A DNA stretch of 64,000 bases, from NCBI RefSeq assembly GCF_000813325.1, contig NZ_BBQE01000005.1; one strand, 5' to 3'. Both the position numbers and the translations under genes were made by a program. The notes below the pieces were generated by a model. That model did not search any database. It saw only the letters and a list, made by a program, of their open reading frames with translations, and was not told the DNA's origin. The DNA comes from Sulfurospirillum cavolei (GTDB taxonomy: Bacteria > Campylobacterota > Campylobacteria > Campylobacterales > Sulfurospirillaceae). Of this stretch, positions 43,656-51,260 are shown in pieces. How positions within the stretch are numbered: position 1 is the first letter of the stretch; every line of letters begins with the position of its first letter.

Positions 43656-44324
43656 TCATGCCAATATTTTCGAGACGGCCGCCGTGACCGCTGTTTCGCT
43701 TCTTAATATACTCGAGCACGAAAGACCCAAAATACGGTGCGCGTCAAACATCGCGCGCTCTTTATCGCTAAATCCTCCTTCAGGTCCCACGACGAGCGTT
43801 CGAACGTCATCGTGAGCCGTGAGTTTACGTTCGCTAAAATCGATGATCGTCGCTTCGGGATACGCGCTTAGAAACGCTTTCAGGTTCGGGAGCATTTCAA
43901 ACCACATCAAGCGGCTTCGTCCACATTGTTGTGAAGAGTTGATCACGATACGTTCCATACGTTCACGATCGAGTTTAAACTGTTTTTGCGAAAACTCGGC
44001 GTAAAAAAAAGTCATTTTTTCGACACCCAATTCATTGAGCATCGGTAATGTTTTTTCGACGATTTTCGGATCGACGATACTCCAGCCGACATGTAAGGAT
44101 CGCGCGGAAAAAACGGGAGCGTACGTTTGGTGCGTTAAGCGTAAGAGTGCTTCTTTTTTACCGATGCTCTCTAGGACGTATTCGTATAAAATATCGTCTG
44201 AAGCATTGCGCCAAAAAAGCGTCGTACCGATCCCGATACGCCTAACTTTAAAGAGATGCTCGTAAGCTTTGACGTCTACATGTAATGTTTCCTCACCGGC
44301 ATGAGAATGATACACAAACTGCAT
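43656..44324 (-). CDS. rsmE: 16S rRNA (uracil1498-N3)-methyltransferase RsmE
   Basis: RsmE, SPOUT family, 222 residues. N-terminal PUA-like part (HLFKVRRIGIGTTLF), KIVEKTLPMLNELGVEKM, SSQQCGRSRLMWFE and the knot signature LVVGPEGGFSDKERAMF, LRSETAVTAAV. It holds two ACATGTAA motifs (44089, 44278), read as SLHVGWS and TLHVDVK. Lies upstream of rpmE. Confidence 0.95.
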   Translation of the reverse strand: MQFVYHSHAGEETLHVDVKAYEHLFKVRRIGIGTTLFWRNASDDILYEYVLESIGKKEALLRLTHQTYAPVFSARSLHVGWSIVDPKIVEKTLPMLNELGVEKMTFFYAEFSQKQFKLDRERMERIVINSSQQCGRSRLMWFEMLPNLKAFLSAYPEATIIDFSERKLTAHDDVRTLVVGPEGGFSDKERAMFDAHRILGLSCSSILRSETAVTAAVSKILA

Positions 44325-44325
44325 T

Positions 44326-44736
44326 TTATCTTACCGCGTAAAACAGAAGTGACGTGATAACGATTAAAAGGGCGTCGATAAGGTACTTACGAATCGTGAG
44401 CGTCTTGTAACGGTTCAGATCCATTTGCGCGATGCGCACCTTTTTATAACTTTTATGGTTTCGGATACCAAACGCGACGATATAAACCCAAACGCCGATC
44501 ATCACCCACACTAAAAGCGAAAACGTAAACTGGCGTACCGCCATCACGATCAATCCCGTAAAAAAAATTCCCGCCAAAACGATGTAATATTGCGGAGCCA
44601 ACAGTTCGAGTCGTTTAGAGAGCTTAACAAAAGAGCGATCGCCTTTGAGCAAATACAGATTCCCTCCGATTAAACCGACTAAAAGAACGATAAATAAAAG
44701 ATGCAAGTCGGAAGAGAGTGCGATAAGTTCTTCCAT
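44326..44736 (-). CDS. Small integral membrane protein, unknown
   Basis: 136 residues from ATG at 44736, with GAAGGA 9 nt before it. Four likely membrane helices: LHLLFIVLLVGLIGGNLYLL, YYIVLAGIFFTGLIVMAV, LLVWVMIGVWVYIVAFGI and LIDALLIVITSLLFY. No catalytic motif. A homologous membrane protein sits beside rsmE in Campylobacter (Cj0157c, from memory). It ends 1 bp before rsmE starts, so the two are translated together. Function unknown. Confidence 0.75.
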   Translation of the reverse strand: MEELIALSSDLHLLFIVLLVGLIGGNLYLLKGDRSFVKLSKRLELLAPQYYIVLAGIFFTGLIVMAVRQFTFSLLVWVMIGVWVYIVAFGIRNHKSYKKVRIAQMDLNRYKTLTIRKYLIDALLIVITSLLFYAVR

Positions 44737-44784
44737 GATGAAAATTCCTTCACAAAAAATAGTCTCAAATTTTACCCGTTTTAG

Positions 44785-44790
44785 TATAAT
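44785..44790 (+). promoter_or_regulatory. -10 box (TATAAT) of moeA-like gene
   Basis: TATAAT lies 28 bp before the ATG at 44818, in the divergent gap with the membrane protein gene. AAGG is 8 nt before ATG. Confidence 0.5.
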
Positions 44791-44817
44791 ATCCCGCATA
44801 AATCATAAGGTTTTCCC

Positions 44818-45933
44818 ATGCCCGTTTTATACCAAGAAGCACTCAAAACGATTCAATCCGCCGTTGCGCCTTTACGAAAAACACAAACGCTCTCTTTATT
44901 GAAGGCGATGCATCGCATTTCGGCGGCCAACGTACACGCCCACTTTGCGCTACCGAAATACCCTATGAGCCTCAAAGAGGGATACGGATTTATTCTCAAA
45001 GAGCCGACGGACGATGCGTTATGCATTCCTTGGAGTCAAACCGTCAGGCTTTCGACGGGCGATTTTGTTCCGGCGGGCATTAACGCCGTCGTTGCCGAAG
45101 AAGACGCTCATATCGATTACGAAACGAACCGTATGGTTTTAAACGCCAAACCTTCGCTCTACCAAAATATTAAACACCAAGGCGAAGATATTGCCAAAGG
45201 CGAAATCCTGCTTCAACGTTTTGAACGGATTAGTGCCTATAAAATTACCGCGTTATCGTCGCAAGGTATTCATCGCATTAAAGTTTTAAAAAAACCCGTT
45301 ATCGGTATTATTAGCATCGGCGAAGCCCTTGCAAACGGGCATGTCGCCAACTCAAACGCCATGAGCCTTGCCGGACGCATTATCGAGCTTGGAGGAACGA
45401 TCGAAACAATGGTCGTCTGTCGGGAAAATACCGAAACCATTTTGGAACACTTACACCGTTTAAGCTCCGTGTGCGATTGCATCGTCACCACCGGCGCGTT
45501 AAGCCATAAAGACGCTATGCGCGCGTTGATCAATCAAAACGTCTTTGAGACGCTGTTTGATCGCGTCAAACTAACGCCTTCTCAGCCGAGTGCACTTTCG
45601 CTTTTAAACGCAACGCCGATTTTGCACCTTCCGGGCTTGCCTCTTTCGTGCATGCTCGGCTTTGAAATGCTAGGCGTTCCGCTCTTGCGCCACTTACAAC
45701 ATTACACCTGTATGCTTCCCGATATGATTACGTGTATTAACCAAAAACGTTTAACATGTAAGGCTTCAAGTATGAATGCCGTTCCCGGATTTAGCGACGG
45801 TAGGCATTTCCTTCATGCGCCTTATTACGAAGCGGGACGTTTAAATATTTTGAGCGCGTGTAACGGTTATACGTTGATCGAAAACAAAGAGGTGATTGAA
45901 GAGGGAGAAGAGATCGCTTTTTTCTATTTTTAA
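44818..45933 (+). CDS. moeA: MoeA-like molybdopterin molybdotransferase, divergent
   Basis: MoeA family, 371 residues, full domain set (N-terminal helix, TGDFVPAGINAVV, MoCF-fold domain, C-terminal domain). Key motifs are altered. MDGYA of MoeA is KEGYG (Asp to Glu), the SSGGVSxGxxD loop is TTGALSHKDAM, and the KPGKP lysines are TPSQP; LPGNPVS is LPGLPLS. It may have lost molybdate insertion or changed its role, while a regular MoeA lies elsewhere. Convergent with moaA. The frame is intact, so it is not a pseudogene by sequence. Confidence 0.75.
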   Translation: MPVLYQEALKTIQSAVAPLRKTQTLSLLKAMHRISAANVHAHFALPKYPMSLKEGYGFILKEPTDDALCIPWSQTVRLSTGDFVPAGINAVVAEEDAHIDYETNRMVLNAKPSLYQNIKHQGEDIAKGEILLQRFERISAYKITALSSQGIHRIKVLKKPVIGIISIGEALANGHVANSNAMSLAGRIIELGGTIETMVVCRENTETILEHLHRLSSVCDCIVTTGALSHKDAMRALINQNVFETLFDRVKLTPSQPSALSLLNATPILHLPGLPLSCMLGFEMLGVPLLRHLQHYTCMLPDMITCINQKRLTCKASSMNAVPGFSDGRHFLHAPYYEAGRLNILSACNGYTLIENKEVIEEGEEIAFFYF

Positions 45934-45948
45934 TACGAGGCTCGGGCA

Positions 45949-46116
45949 AAGCCCGAACCCCTACGCTGCGCTATGCACTAAAGCTTGTCTCGTGCGAGGC
46001 AGAATATTTGCTTACGCTTTTGAGTATCTCGGCGTTTCGCAACCAAGCCCGAACCCCTACGCTGCGCTATGCACTAAAGCTTGTCTCGTGCGAGGCAGAA
46101 TATTTGCTTACGCTTT
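45949..46116. repeat. 72-bp direct repeat, two copies
   Basis: Two identical 72-bp copies, 45949-46020 and 46045-46116, period 96 bp, in the moeA-moaA gap. Just before the first copy TCGGGC and GCCCGA form a hairpin with loop AAA (45943-45957). Each copy also has CTCGTGCGAG. The copies read in frame through a possible 115-codon frame (45896-46243), which I do not call a gene. Possibly part of a dispersed genomic repeat. Confidence 0.85.
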
Positions 46117-46117
46117 C

Positions 46118-46149
46118 TTGACATGTAAGCTTTTATCCTTACATGTCAA
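46118..46149. terminator. Inverted pair of the ACATGTAA motif forming a hairpin (moaA/moeA terminator)
   Basis: TTGACATGTAAG (46118-46129) and CTTACATGTCAA (46138-46149) form a perfect 12-bp stem with an 8-nt loop. It lies 7 bp past the moaA stop and also after moeA. There is no long T-run. It looks like the uptake-sequence terminators of Neisseria. Confidence 0.75.
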
Positions 46150-46156
46150 AGCCTTA

Positions 46157-47125
46157 TCATCCGCCGGTTTCGTAAAAAGCGCGATTGGAAGTCTCGTTTT
46201 GGTCGTCTTCACTCCATTTATTTTTTTCGGGTTTATTGCGTAAAACCTCTTTTAAAATCTCCGTAGCTTTTTCGATATTTCCGTGTTGTACGGCTTCTTT
46301 AATGCTCATCGCTTCATCAAAGTAAAGACACGGTATTAACATCCCCTCCGCCGTCAGCCTAATGCGATTGCAATCTTCGCAAAAATCGTGCTTATGCGGA
46401 TCGATAATCCCAAACACGTACCCGTCTTCCAACTCAAAAAGATGTGCCGGACTCGGACCTGAGCGACCGATCGCTTTAAACGGGTATTTTTGGGCAATAA
46501 TCTCTTGAACTTCTTGCGCGCTTAAGCCTTGAAGCTTCTCTTTGGCATGCGTGTTTTCCATATATTCGATATAACGAACGCTCATACCGCGTTCTTTGCA
46601 GAACTCTAAAATATCGACGACTTCGCTATCGTTCACGCCTCGGATCGGAACCATATTGATTTTGACGGTAAGCCCGACTTTCAAAGCCTCTTCGATACCC
46701 GCTTTGACTTTGCCCAAAACGTCTTTTTGCGCCATTTTTGCCGCTACGTCGGCCTTAAGACTGTCTAACGAAACGTTAACGCGCTGAAGTCCCGCATTTT
46801 TGAGTTTTAACGCCACGTCCTTGAGTAAAAATCCGTTGGTCGTTAACGCCAGATCAAGACCGCTTTTGTGGTGGTTAATCATCGCGATAAAACGATCAAG
46901 ATCGGCTCGCAAAAGCGGCTCGCCTCCCGTGATACGAATCTTGGTAATCCCCTCGTCTATCGCCGTTTTAATAAATAAAAAAAGGTCTTCAAAACACAAT
47001 AAATTTTCTTTAGGTACCCAAGAAAAGGGCTTTTCCGGCATACAATACAAACACCGAAAATTACACCGTTCCGTCACCGAAACACGCAAATACGTTACTT
47101 CCCTTCCAAATCCGTCAATCAGCAT
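46157..47125 (-). CDS. moaA: GTP 3',8-cyclase MoaA
   Basis: Radical SAM enzyme, 322 residues, first step of molybdopterin synthesis. N-terminal cluster C21-C25-C28 (ERCNFRCLYCMPE), ITGGEPLLR, NVSLDSLK, and the C-terminal cluster CEDCNRIRLTAEGMLIPC. The usual C-terminal GG is present in the last residues (YETGG). GGGGA before ATG. Confidence 0.96.
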   Translation of the reverse strand: MLIDGFGREVTYLRVSVTERCNFRCLYCMPEKPFSWVPKENLLCFEDLFLFIKTAIDEGITKIRITGGEPLLRADLDRFIAMINHHKSGLDLALTTNGFLLKDVALKLKNAGLQRVNVSLDSLKADVAAKMAQKDVLGKVKAGIEEALKVGLTVKINMVPIRGVNDSEVVDILEFCKERGMSVRYIEYMENTHAKEKLQGLSAQEVQEIIAQKYPFKAIGRSGPSPAHLFELEDGYVFGIIDPHKHDFCEDCNRIRLTAEGMLIPCLYFDEAMSIKEAVQHGNIEKATEILKEVLRNKPEKNKWSEDDQNETSNRAFYETGG

Positions 47126-47156
47126 CTTTTCCCCATTTGTTTAAATCCGAAGAGGT

Positions 47157-47162
47157 ATTATA
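47157..47162 (-). promoter_or_regulatory. -10 box (TATAAT) of moaA
   Basis: Minus-strand TATAAT, 31 bp before the moaA ATG. The gap 47126-47246 also holds TACAAT (47205-47210), 36 bp before the PAS gene, which may serve the other direction. Confidence 0.45.
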
Positions 47163-47246
47163 CATAAAATGTCACTTTGAAGCTATTTATAAAATGTTTT
47201 CGCCTACAATACTAAAGTCTACCCTAATTTTTAAGGAGCAAGCACG

Positions 47247-47759
47247 ATGCAAAAAATTGTTCCGACATCCAAAGAACACGATGTCAAACTCGATGCCTTT
47301 TTAGTCTCCAAAACCGATACGAAGGGACATATTACCTATTGTAATCAACCCTTTTTGCAGATCGTCGGCGCGCAAGAGTCCGACCTCTTGGGTCAACCCC
47401 ATCGCATTATTCGCCACCCCGATATGCCCAAAATTATCTTTAAATATTTGTGGGAAAAGATTGCGCGTCAAGAAGAAATCTTTGCCTATATCAAAAACCT
47501 GAGCTTTGACGGAGGCTATTATTGGGTTTATGCCAACGTTACGGCATCGACCGATTCGAATCGGCGTATCGTCGGATACTATTCGATTCGACGCAAAGCC
47601 AATCCCAAAGCTTTGGAGATCATCAAACCCTTATACGAAAAGCTGCTTTCATTGGAAAAAACGGGAGGCATCGATGCTTCTTCGGAATATTTAACGCACT
47701 ATTTACACGAAAAAGGAGTCGATTATGACGAATTTTCAAACGCTCTTCAACGCTTATAA
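47247..47759 (+). CDS. PAS domain protein, CetB/Aer-like redox sensor
   Basis: Cytosolic protein of 170 residues: one PAS domain (about 18-120, DTKGHITYCNQPFLQIVG, HPDMPKIIFKYLW, NLSFDGGYYWVYANVT, GYYSIRRKAN) of the Aer/CetB type, which binds FAD and senses redox state, plus a helical C-terminus. No output domain, so it must act through a partner, and the next gene is a chemoreceptor. Its last 35 bp overlap that gene. This matches the split CetB/CetA energy-taxis system of Campylobacter jejuni in layout; FAD binding is inferred. Confidence 0.85.
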   Translation: MQKIVPTSKEHDVKLDAFLVSKTDTKGHITYCNQPFLQIVGAQESDLLGQPHRIIRHPDMPKIIFKYLWEKIARQEEIFAYIKNLSFDGGYYWVYANVTASTDSNRRIVGYYSIRRKANPKALEIIKPLYEKLLSLEKTGGIDASSEYLTHYLHEKGVDYDEFSNALQRL

Positions 47760-49179
47760 ATTTCCCTTGGCGGGATTGTTCGTCGTCTTGCTGGCACTTA
47801 ACGTTTTATATCCGACCCCAAGCGTCGTCGACTCGTCTCTTTTGATTACGGGGCTGGTTGCGGGATCGTTTTGGGGCAGTCAAAAAACGATGCAGTGCGA
47901 TAGCGCGTTGTACGAAAAAACCTTACATGTCATTCGCGAAGCCGCACAAGGGAACTTGGAACCGCGCGTGATTGAAGCGGATCCTAACAAACCGATGGGG
48001 AAAATCGCCTTAGAAATCAACGACCTTTTAGATCAAATCGAAGCGTTGATGCGGGAAACCAAAACGTCTATCGAATTGGCGAGTGCGGGAAAAACGTATC
48101 GCAATATCTTTAACGAAGGTTTTCGCGGTCTGTTTTCGGTGAACGCGCGTTACATCGCTTCGGGCGTTCAAGGTATTTTAGAAGGACAAAAAGGTAAAGC
48201 CAAAGGCATGCTTTCTTCGGCTTTTGCCGACTTGGGCAACGGGAACAACGGTGTCGTAAGCATTCAAAAAGACTTGATGTCAAGCATCGAAGAGATGAAT
48301 ACAATCACTCAAATTTCCGATGAGACGGCACATAAATCGGACGAGAGTCTTCAAACCGTCACCGAATTAACGCAAGGCATTCAAGAGTTATTGGAACTTT
48401 TAAACAGCTTGAACGAAGCCATTACCTCGCTTAGCGCGCGCACCTCCGAAATCTCCTCCGTCGTCAACCTCATCAAAGATATTGCCGATCAAACCAACCT
48501 TTTAGCGCTCAATGCCGCCATCGAAGCGGCGCGGGCGGGGGAACACGGCAGAGGCTTTGCGGTCGTTGCCGATGAAGTACGCAAACTGGCCGAACGTACG
48601 CAAAAAGCGACGCAAGAGATTGCCATGACGATTCAAACGCTTCAACAAGAGACCAACGGCATCTATGCCAACTCCGAACGCATCAGCGTGATAGCCGATA
48701 CCAGCGGTCAAAACGTCGTTCATTTCGAAGAAGCGTTAAAAGCGTTCAATCACGATGCCAACCGCACGGCAGATACGTCTTACCGCTTGGAAAATAAAAT
48801 TTTTACCATTTTGGCAAAAATCGACCATATCGTCTACAAAACCAACGCCTATTCCGCGGTGCTCAACGAAAAAACGGACACGCATTTCGTCGATCACGAA
48901 AATTGTCGCTTAGGCAAATGGTACCTCAACCCTTTTACCAAAGAGCGCTTTAGCGTTACAAAATCGTATGCGGCACTCGAAGCACCGCACAAAAAAGTTC
49001 ATAACTGCGTTTTGAAAAATCTGGAAACGTTGCGCGAAACGGGTAACCGCCTTCAAAATATCGGAATATTTATCGATAATTTCAAACAGATGGAAGAAGC
49101 GAGCATGACCTTGTTTAAAACCCTCGATGCGATGATCGAAGAGTGTACGACGCACTGTCGCCATTCCCGCTCTTCGTAA
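47725..49179 (+). CDS. Chemoreceptor (CetA-like) with CZB zinc-binding domain
   Basis: Methyl-accepting protein of 484 residues. Two close hydrophobic segments (about 12-29 and 35-50) leave almost no periplasmic part. Then comes a HAMP-like helical region, the signalling hairpin around the conserved NLLALNAAIEAARAGE, and a C-terminal CZB domain (from about 387) with H391-x-x-C394-RLGKWY and H422/H426. The start is set by AAGGAG 7 nt before ATG, inside the PAS gene. With no outside sensor it probably gets its signal from the PAS protein, and from zinc or oxidants through CZB. Confidence 0.92.
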   Translation: MTNFQTLFNAYKFPLAGLFVVLLALNVLYPTPSVVDSSLLITGLVAGSFWGSQKTMQCDSALYEKTLHVIREAAQGNLEPRVIEADPNKPMGKIALEINDLLDQIEALMRETKTSIELASAGKTYRNIFNEGFRGLFSVNARYIASGVQGILEGQKGKAKGMLSSAFADLGNGNNGVVSIQKDLMSSIEEMNTITQISDETAHKSDESLQTVTELTQGIQELLELLNSLNEAITSLSARTSEISSVVNLIKDIADQTNLLALNAAIEAARAGEHGRGFAVVADEVRKLAERTQKATQEIAMTIQTLQQETNGIYANSERISVIADTSGQNVVHFEEALKAFNHDANRTADTSYRLENKIFTILAKIDHIVYKTNAYSAVLNEKTDTHFVDHENCRLGKWYLNPFTKERFSVTKSYAALEAPHKKVHNCVLKNLETLRETGNRLQNIGIFIDNFKQMEEASMTLFKTLDAMIEECTTHCRHSRSS

Positions 49180-49190
49180 AAAAATAAAGC

Positions 49191-49231
49191 TTACATGTAG
49201 GATTTTACGATCGTCAAAATCTTACATGTAA
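49191..49231. terminator. Inverted ACATGTAA pair forming a long hairpin between convergent genes
   Basis: Arms 49191-49206 and 49216-49231 pair over 16 bp with one G-U: each arm is TTACATGTA plus six or seven more bases, loop 9 nt. It lies 11 bp past the chemoreceptor stop and 23 bp from the stop of the opposite gene, so it can end both. Confidence 0.75.
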
Positions 49232-49254
49232 CGCGTTAAATCCCCTCGAACGTT

Positions 49255-49761
49255 CTACTTGAGGTTGGCCAGTTTGAGCACCAAATCCACTTCGCCCACG
49301 CCGATACGCAAATCTTTTGCGATTTCCGCTTCGCTTTTACCTTTGGCAAATAAAGATAAAATCATCTTTTCATTCGAACTGGAAGGTACGACCGAAGCAA
49401 AACTCATCTCTTTGGTTCGGCTTTCGATGCGGTCGATACGCGCACTTTGTTCGTCTCTGAAATGCTGCATAATCTTTTCGACGTCTTTGAGCGAAGCGAC
49501 GACCGGAAGTAGGCTGTGTTGCACTTCTTGTTTTGCCTGATCGAGAATTCTCTTTTCCAACGCTTTAGGGTCGGTTTGTTCTTGCGCCTTCATCTCCGTG
49601 AGCGTTTTATTGAGTACATGGTTTTGGTAGTTGAGCTCTTCAATGCTTTTTTCGTAAATCAAAAGTTTTTTATTGACTTCAACGTCTCGAATGTAAACCA
49701 TCAAAAAAATAATGACGATCAACGCCGCCAATGCGATAAACGCCAATGTCTCAATACTCAT
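49255..49761 (-). CDS. Membrane-anchored coiled-coil protein with C-terminal HTH-like part
   Basis: 168 residues from ATG at 49761 (AAAGGA 7 nt before). N-terminal membrane helix (about 4-24), a coiled coil (about 32-110, EKSIEELNYQNHVLNKTL), then a resolvase-like helix-turn-helix (LFAKGKSEAEIAKDLRIG, VGEVDLVLKLANLK). I do not recognise the family with certainty; it resembles DUF6115-type proteins of Campylobacterota and Clostridia. It overlaps the next gene upstream by 11 bp. Function unknown. Confidence 0.7.
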   Translation of the reverse strand: MSIETLAFIALAALIVIIFLMVYIRDVEVNKKLLIYEKSIEELNYQNHVLNKTLTEMKAQEQTDPKALEKRILDQAKQEVQHSLLPVVASLKDVEKIMQHFRDEQSARIDRIESRTKEMSFASVVPSSSNEKMILSLFAKGKSEAEIAKDLRIGVGEVDLVLKLANLK

Positions 49762-50290
49762 CGTCAAATCCTTTCATCTCTCGAATCATCGCTCTCTCGC
49801 ATGAAGCCACGTAAGTGTCCCACTCCCGCTCGTCTTCGTGATGCATCGTCGTGATCTTGGCAAGCGTGGGCGACAACGCTTGAAAAAAAAGCGGCGTGAC
49901 GCGTTTGGGAAAGCTCGGAAGCGTAAATCGTCCGTAGTACACGCGTTCCGTTTGCAATACGGGAACGTCGCATTCAAAATAACCGTCGTAACCTACGGCA
50001 TGAATCGTTGCTTCACCGCGCAAAGGAAGATGCAAAGGCTGCTCTTTTTGTTCCACCATACGCGTTAACATGTCAACCTTTCGATGCAACTCGATGATCA
50101 ACGCCAATAAAACGGGATCGCTCTCTTGCACCTCTTTGCGCGTTTTCGAAGACTTGAGCCATGCGCCTAAAGCATCGTCGTTCAAAACGGAAAGTTCGTC
50201 GTATTCGTGCGTAAAACGTTGTTCTTCTTTATAGACGCCTTCTTCAAAAAAGAGCGTTAAGCACGCGTTGACCAAGCGAATCGAATCCAT
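49751..50290 (-). CDS. Unknown protein, 179 residues
   Basis: No family recognised. Soluble, acidic. N-terminal helical part (RLVNACLTLFFEEGVY, DPVLLALIIELHRKVDML), then a beta-rich part (EATIHAVGYDGYFECDVPV and YYGRFTLPSFPKRVTPLFF) that recalls PilZ-like barrels, but the RxxxR and DxSxxG motifs are absent, so no c-di-GMP binding can be claimed. It starts 1 bp before the prenyltransferase stop and overlaps the coiled-coil protein, so the three form one unit. Confidence 0.65.
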   Translation of the reverse strand: MDSIRLVNACLTLFFEEGVYKEEQRFTHEYDELSVLNDDALGAWLKSSKTRKEVQESDPVLLALIIELHRKVDMLTRMVEQKEQPLHLPLRGEATIHAVGYDGYFECDVPVLQTERVYYGRFTLPSFPKRVTPLFFQALSPTLAKITTMHHEDEREWDTYVASCERAMIREMKGFDDEY

Positions 50291-50291
50291 G

Positions 50292-51161
50292 CTAAAACCT
50301 ATCGATCAAAATACAGATAAAAAAGAGAATGCCTAAATAGCCGTTAAGCGTAAAAAAAGCACGGTCGATTTTCGTAAAATCGCGCACGACGATGCGGTGT
50401 TCGAAAAAAAGCACTACCGCGGAAAGTGCGACACCGACGTAAGCGAAAAAGCCCAACGACGCACTCAGCGCAAATAAAAACCAAAAGAGAATCGTTTGGG
50501 CATGAAAAAGCCGCGAGATAAAAAACGTCGCGTCTTTACCGAAACGCGAAGGAATCGAGAAAAGCCCGTTAGCCTTGTCGTATTCCATATCTTGTAAAGA
50601 GTACAAAAGATCAAATCCCGCGACCCAATACATCACGCCGATCGAAAGTAAAATCGCCCAAAGCGGCGTCGCTTCTTGTACGGCGATCACGCCCGCGATC
50701 GGGGCAAGGCCTAAAGACATCCCCAAGACCAAATGGGCATACGGCGAAAAGCGTTTGAACAACGAATAACCGCCCAAGACGATCAAAATCGGTACGCTCA
50801 GTGCAAATGCGAGATCGTTAATGAGATAAGCGACCCCAATAAAAACGCCTGCATTGATTGCGATAAACAGTAAAAGATTAGAGCTTCCGATGCGCCCGTC
50901 CACGCTCGGACGACCGGCGGTTCTTGGATTGTATTGATCGATATCGCGATCGGCGTATCGATTAAACGCCATGGCAAAATTGCGCGCGCTCACGGCGGCG
51001 GCTAGACCTAAAATCAATAATTTAAACCCGAACCAAACCGTATCGTTTTGTGCTTTAGAGGCAACGATCATGGCCGTAAAAATAAACGGAAGGGCGAAGA
51101 TAGAGTGTTTAAAGACGATCAAATCGCCGATATCTTTCAGTTTTTGCCAAAACGATTGCAC
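50292..51161 (-). CDS. ubiA: UbiA-family prenyltransferase (probably menaquinone synthesis, MqnP-like)
   Basis: Integral membrane prenyltransferase, 289 residues with about eight helices. The two Asp motifs are NRYADRDIDQYN (first) and DMEYDKANG (second). In this phylum menaquinone is made by the futalosine path and the UbiA-type enzyme there is MqnP; this gene is the likely one, by inference. The start is GTG at 51161 with AAGG 6 nt upstream. Divergent from miaA. Confidence 0.88.
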   Translation of the reverse strand: MQSFWQKLKDIGDLIVFKHSIFALPFIFTAMIVASKAQNDTVWFGFKLLILGLAAAVSARNFAMAFNRYADRDIDQYNPRTAGRPSVDGRIGSSNLLLFIAINAGVFIGVAYLINDLAFALSVPILIVLGGYSLFKRFSPYAHLVLGMSLGLAPIAGVIAVQEATPLWAILLSIGVMYWVAGFDLLYSLQDMEYDKANGLFSIPSRFGKDATFFISRLFHAQTILFWFLFALSASLGFFAYVGVALSAVVLFFEHRIVVRDFTKIDRAFFTLNGYLGILFFICILIDRF

Positions 51162-51218
51162 GCGAAACCTTTTTAGAGTAAGATAGCTCGATTTTACAAC
51201 AAAACCCTTTAAAAGTGT

Positions 51219-51224
51219 TATAAT
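51219..51224 (+). promoter_or_regulatory. -10 box (TATAAT) of miaA
   Basis: TATAAT lies 36 bp before the GTG start of miaA, in the 99-bp divergent gap with the prenyltransferase gene. Confidence 0.5.
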
Positions 51225-51260
51225 TGCCCATTACCAACCCCTCATACTAAAGAGATATTC

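Noticed and set aside
45949..46116. Direct repeats as a CRISPR array
   Set aside because: Only two units, 72 bp each with a 24-bp spacer, and no cas genes. The unit is too long.
45896..46243. A 115-codon frame across the 72-bp repeats, overlapping the ends of moeA and moaA
   Set aside because: It consists mainly of the repeat read twice, overlaps both neighbouring genes, and has no family features. The repeat explains it better than a protein.
47725..47759. PAS and chemoreceptor as one gene broken by a frameshift
   Set aside because: The receptor has its own AAGGAG and ATG, and the PAS protein ends naturally. A split CetB/CetA-type layout is known.
49751..50290. PilZ (c-di-GMP) assignment for the unknown protein
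   Set aside because: RxxxR and DxSxxG motifs are missing; only the beta-rich look is similar.
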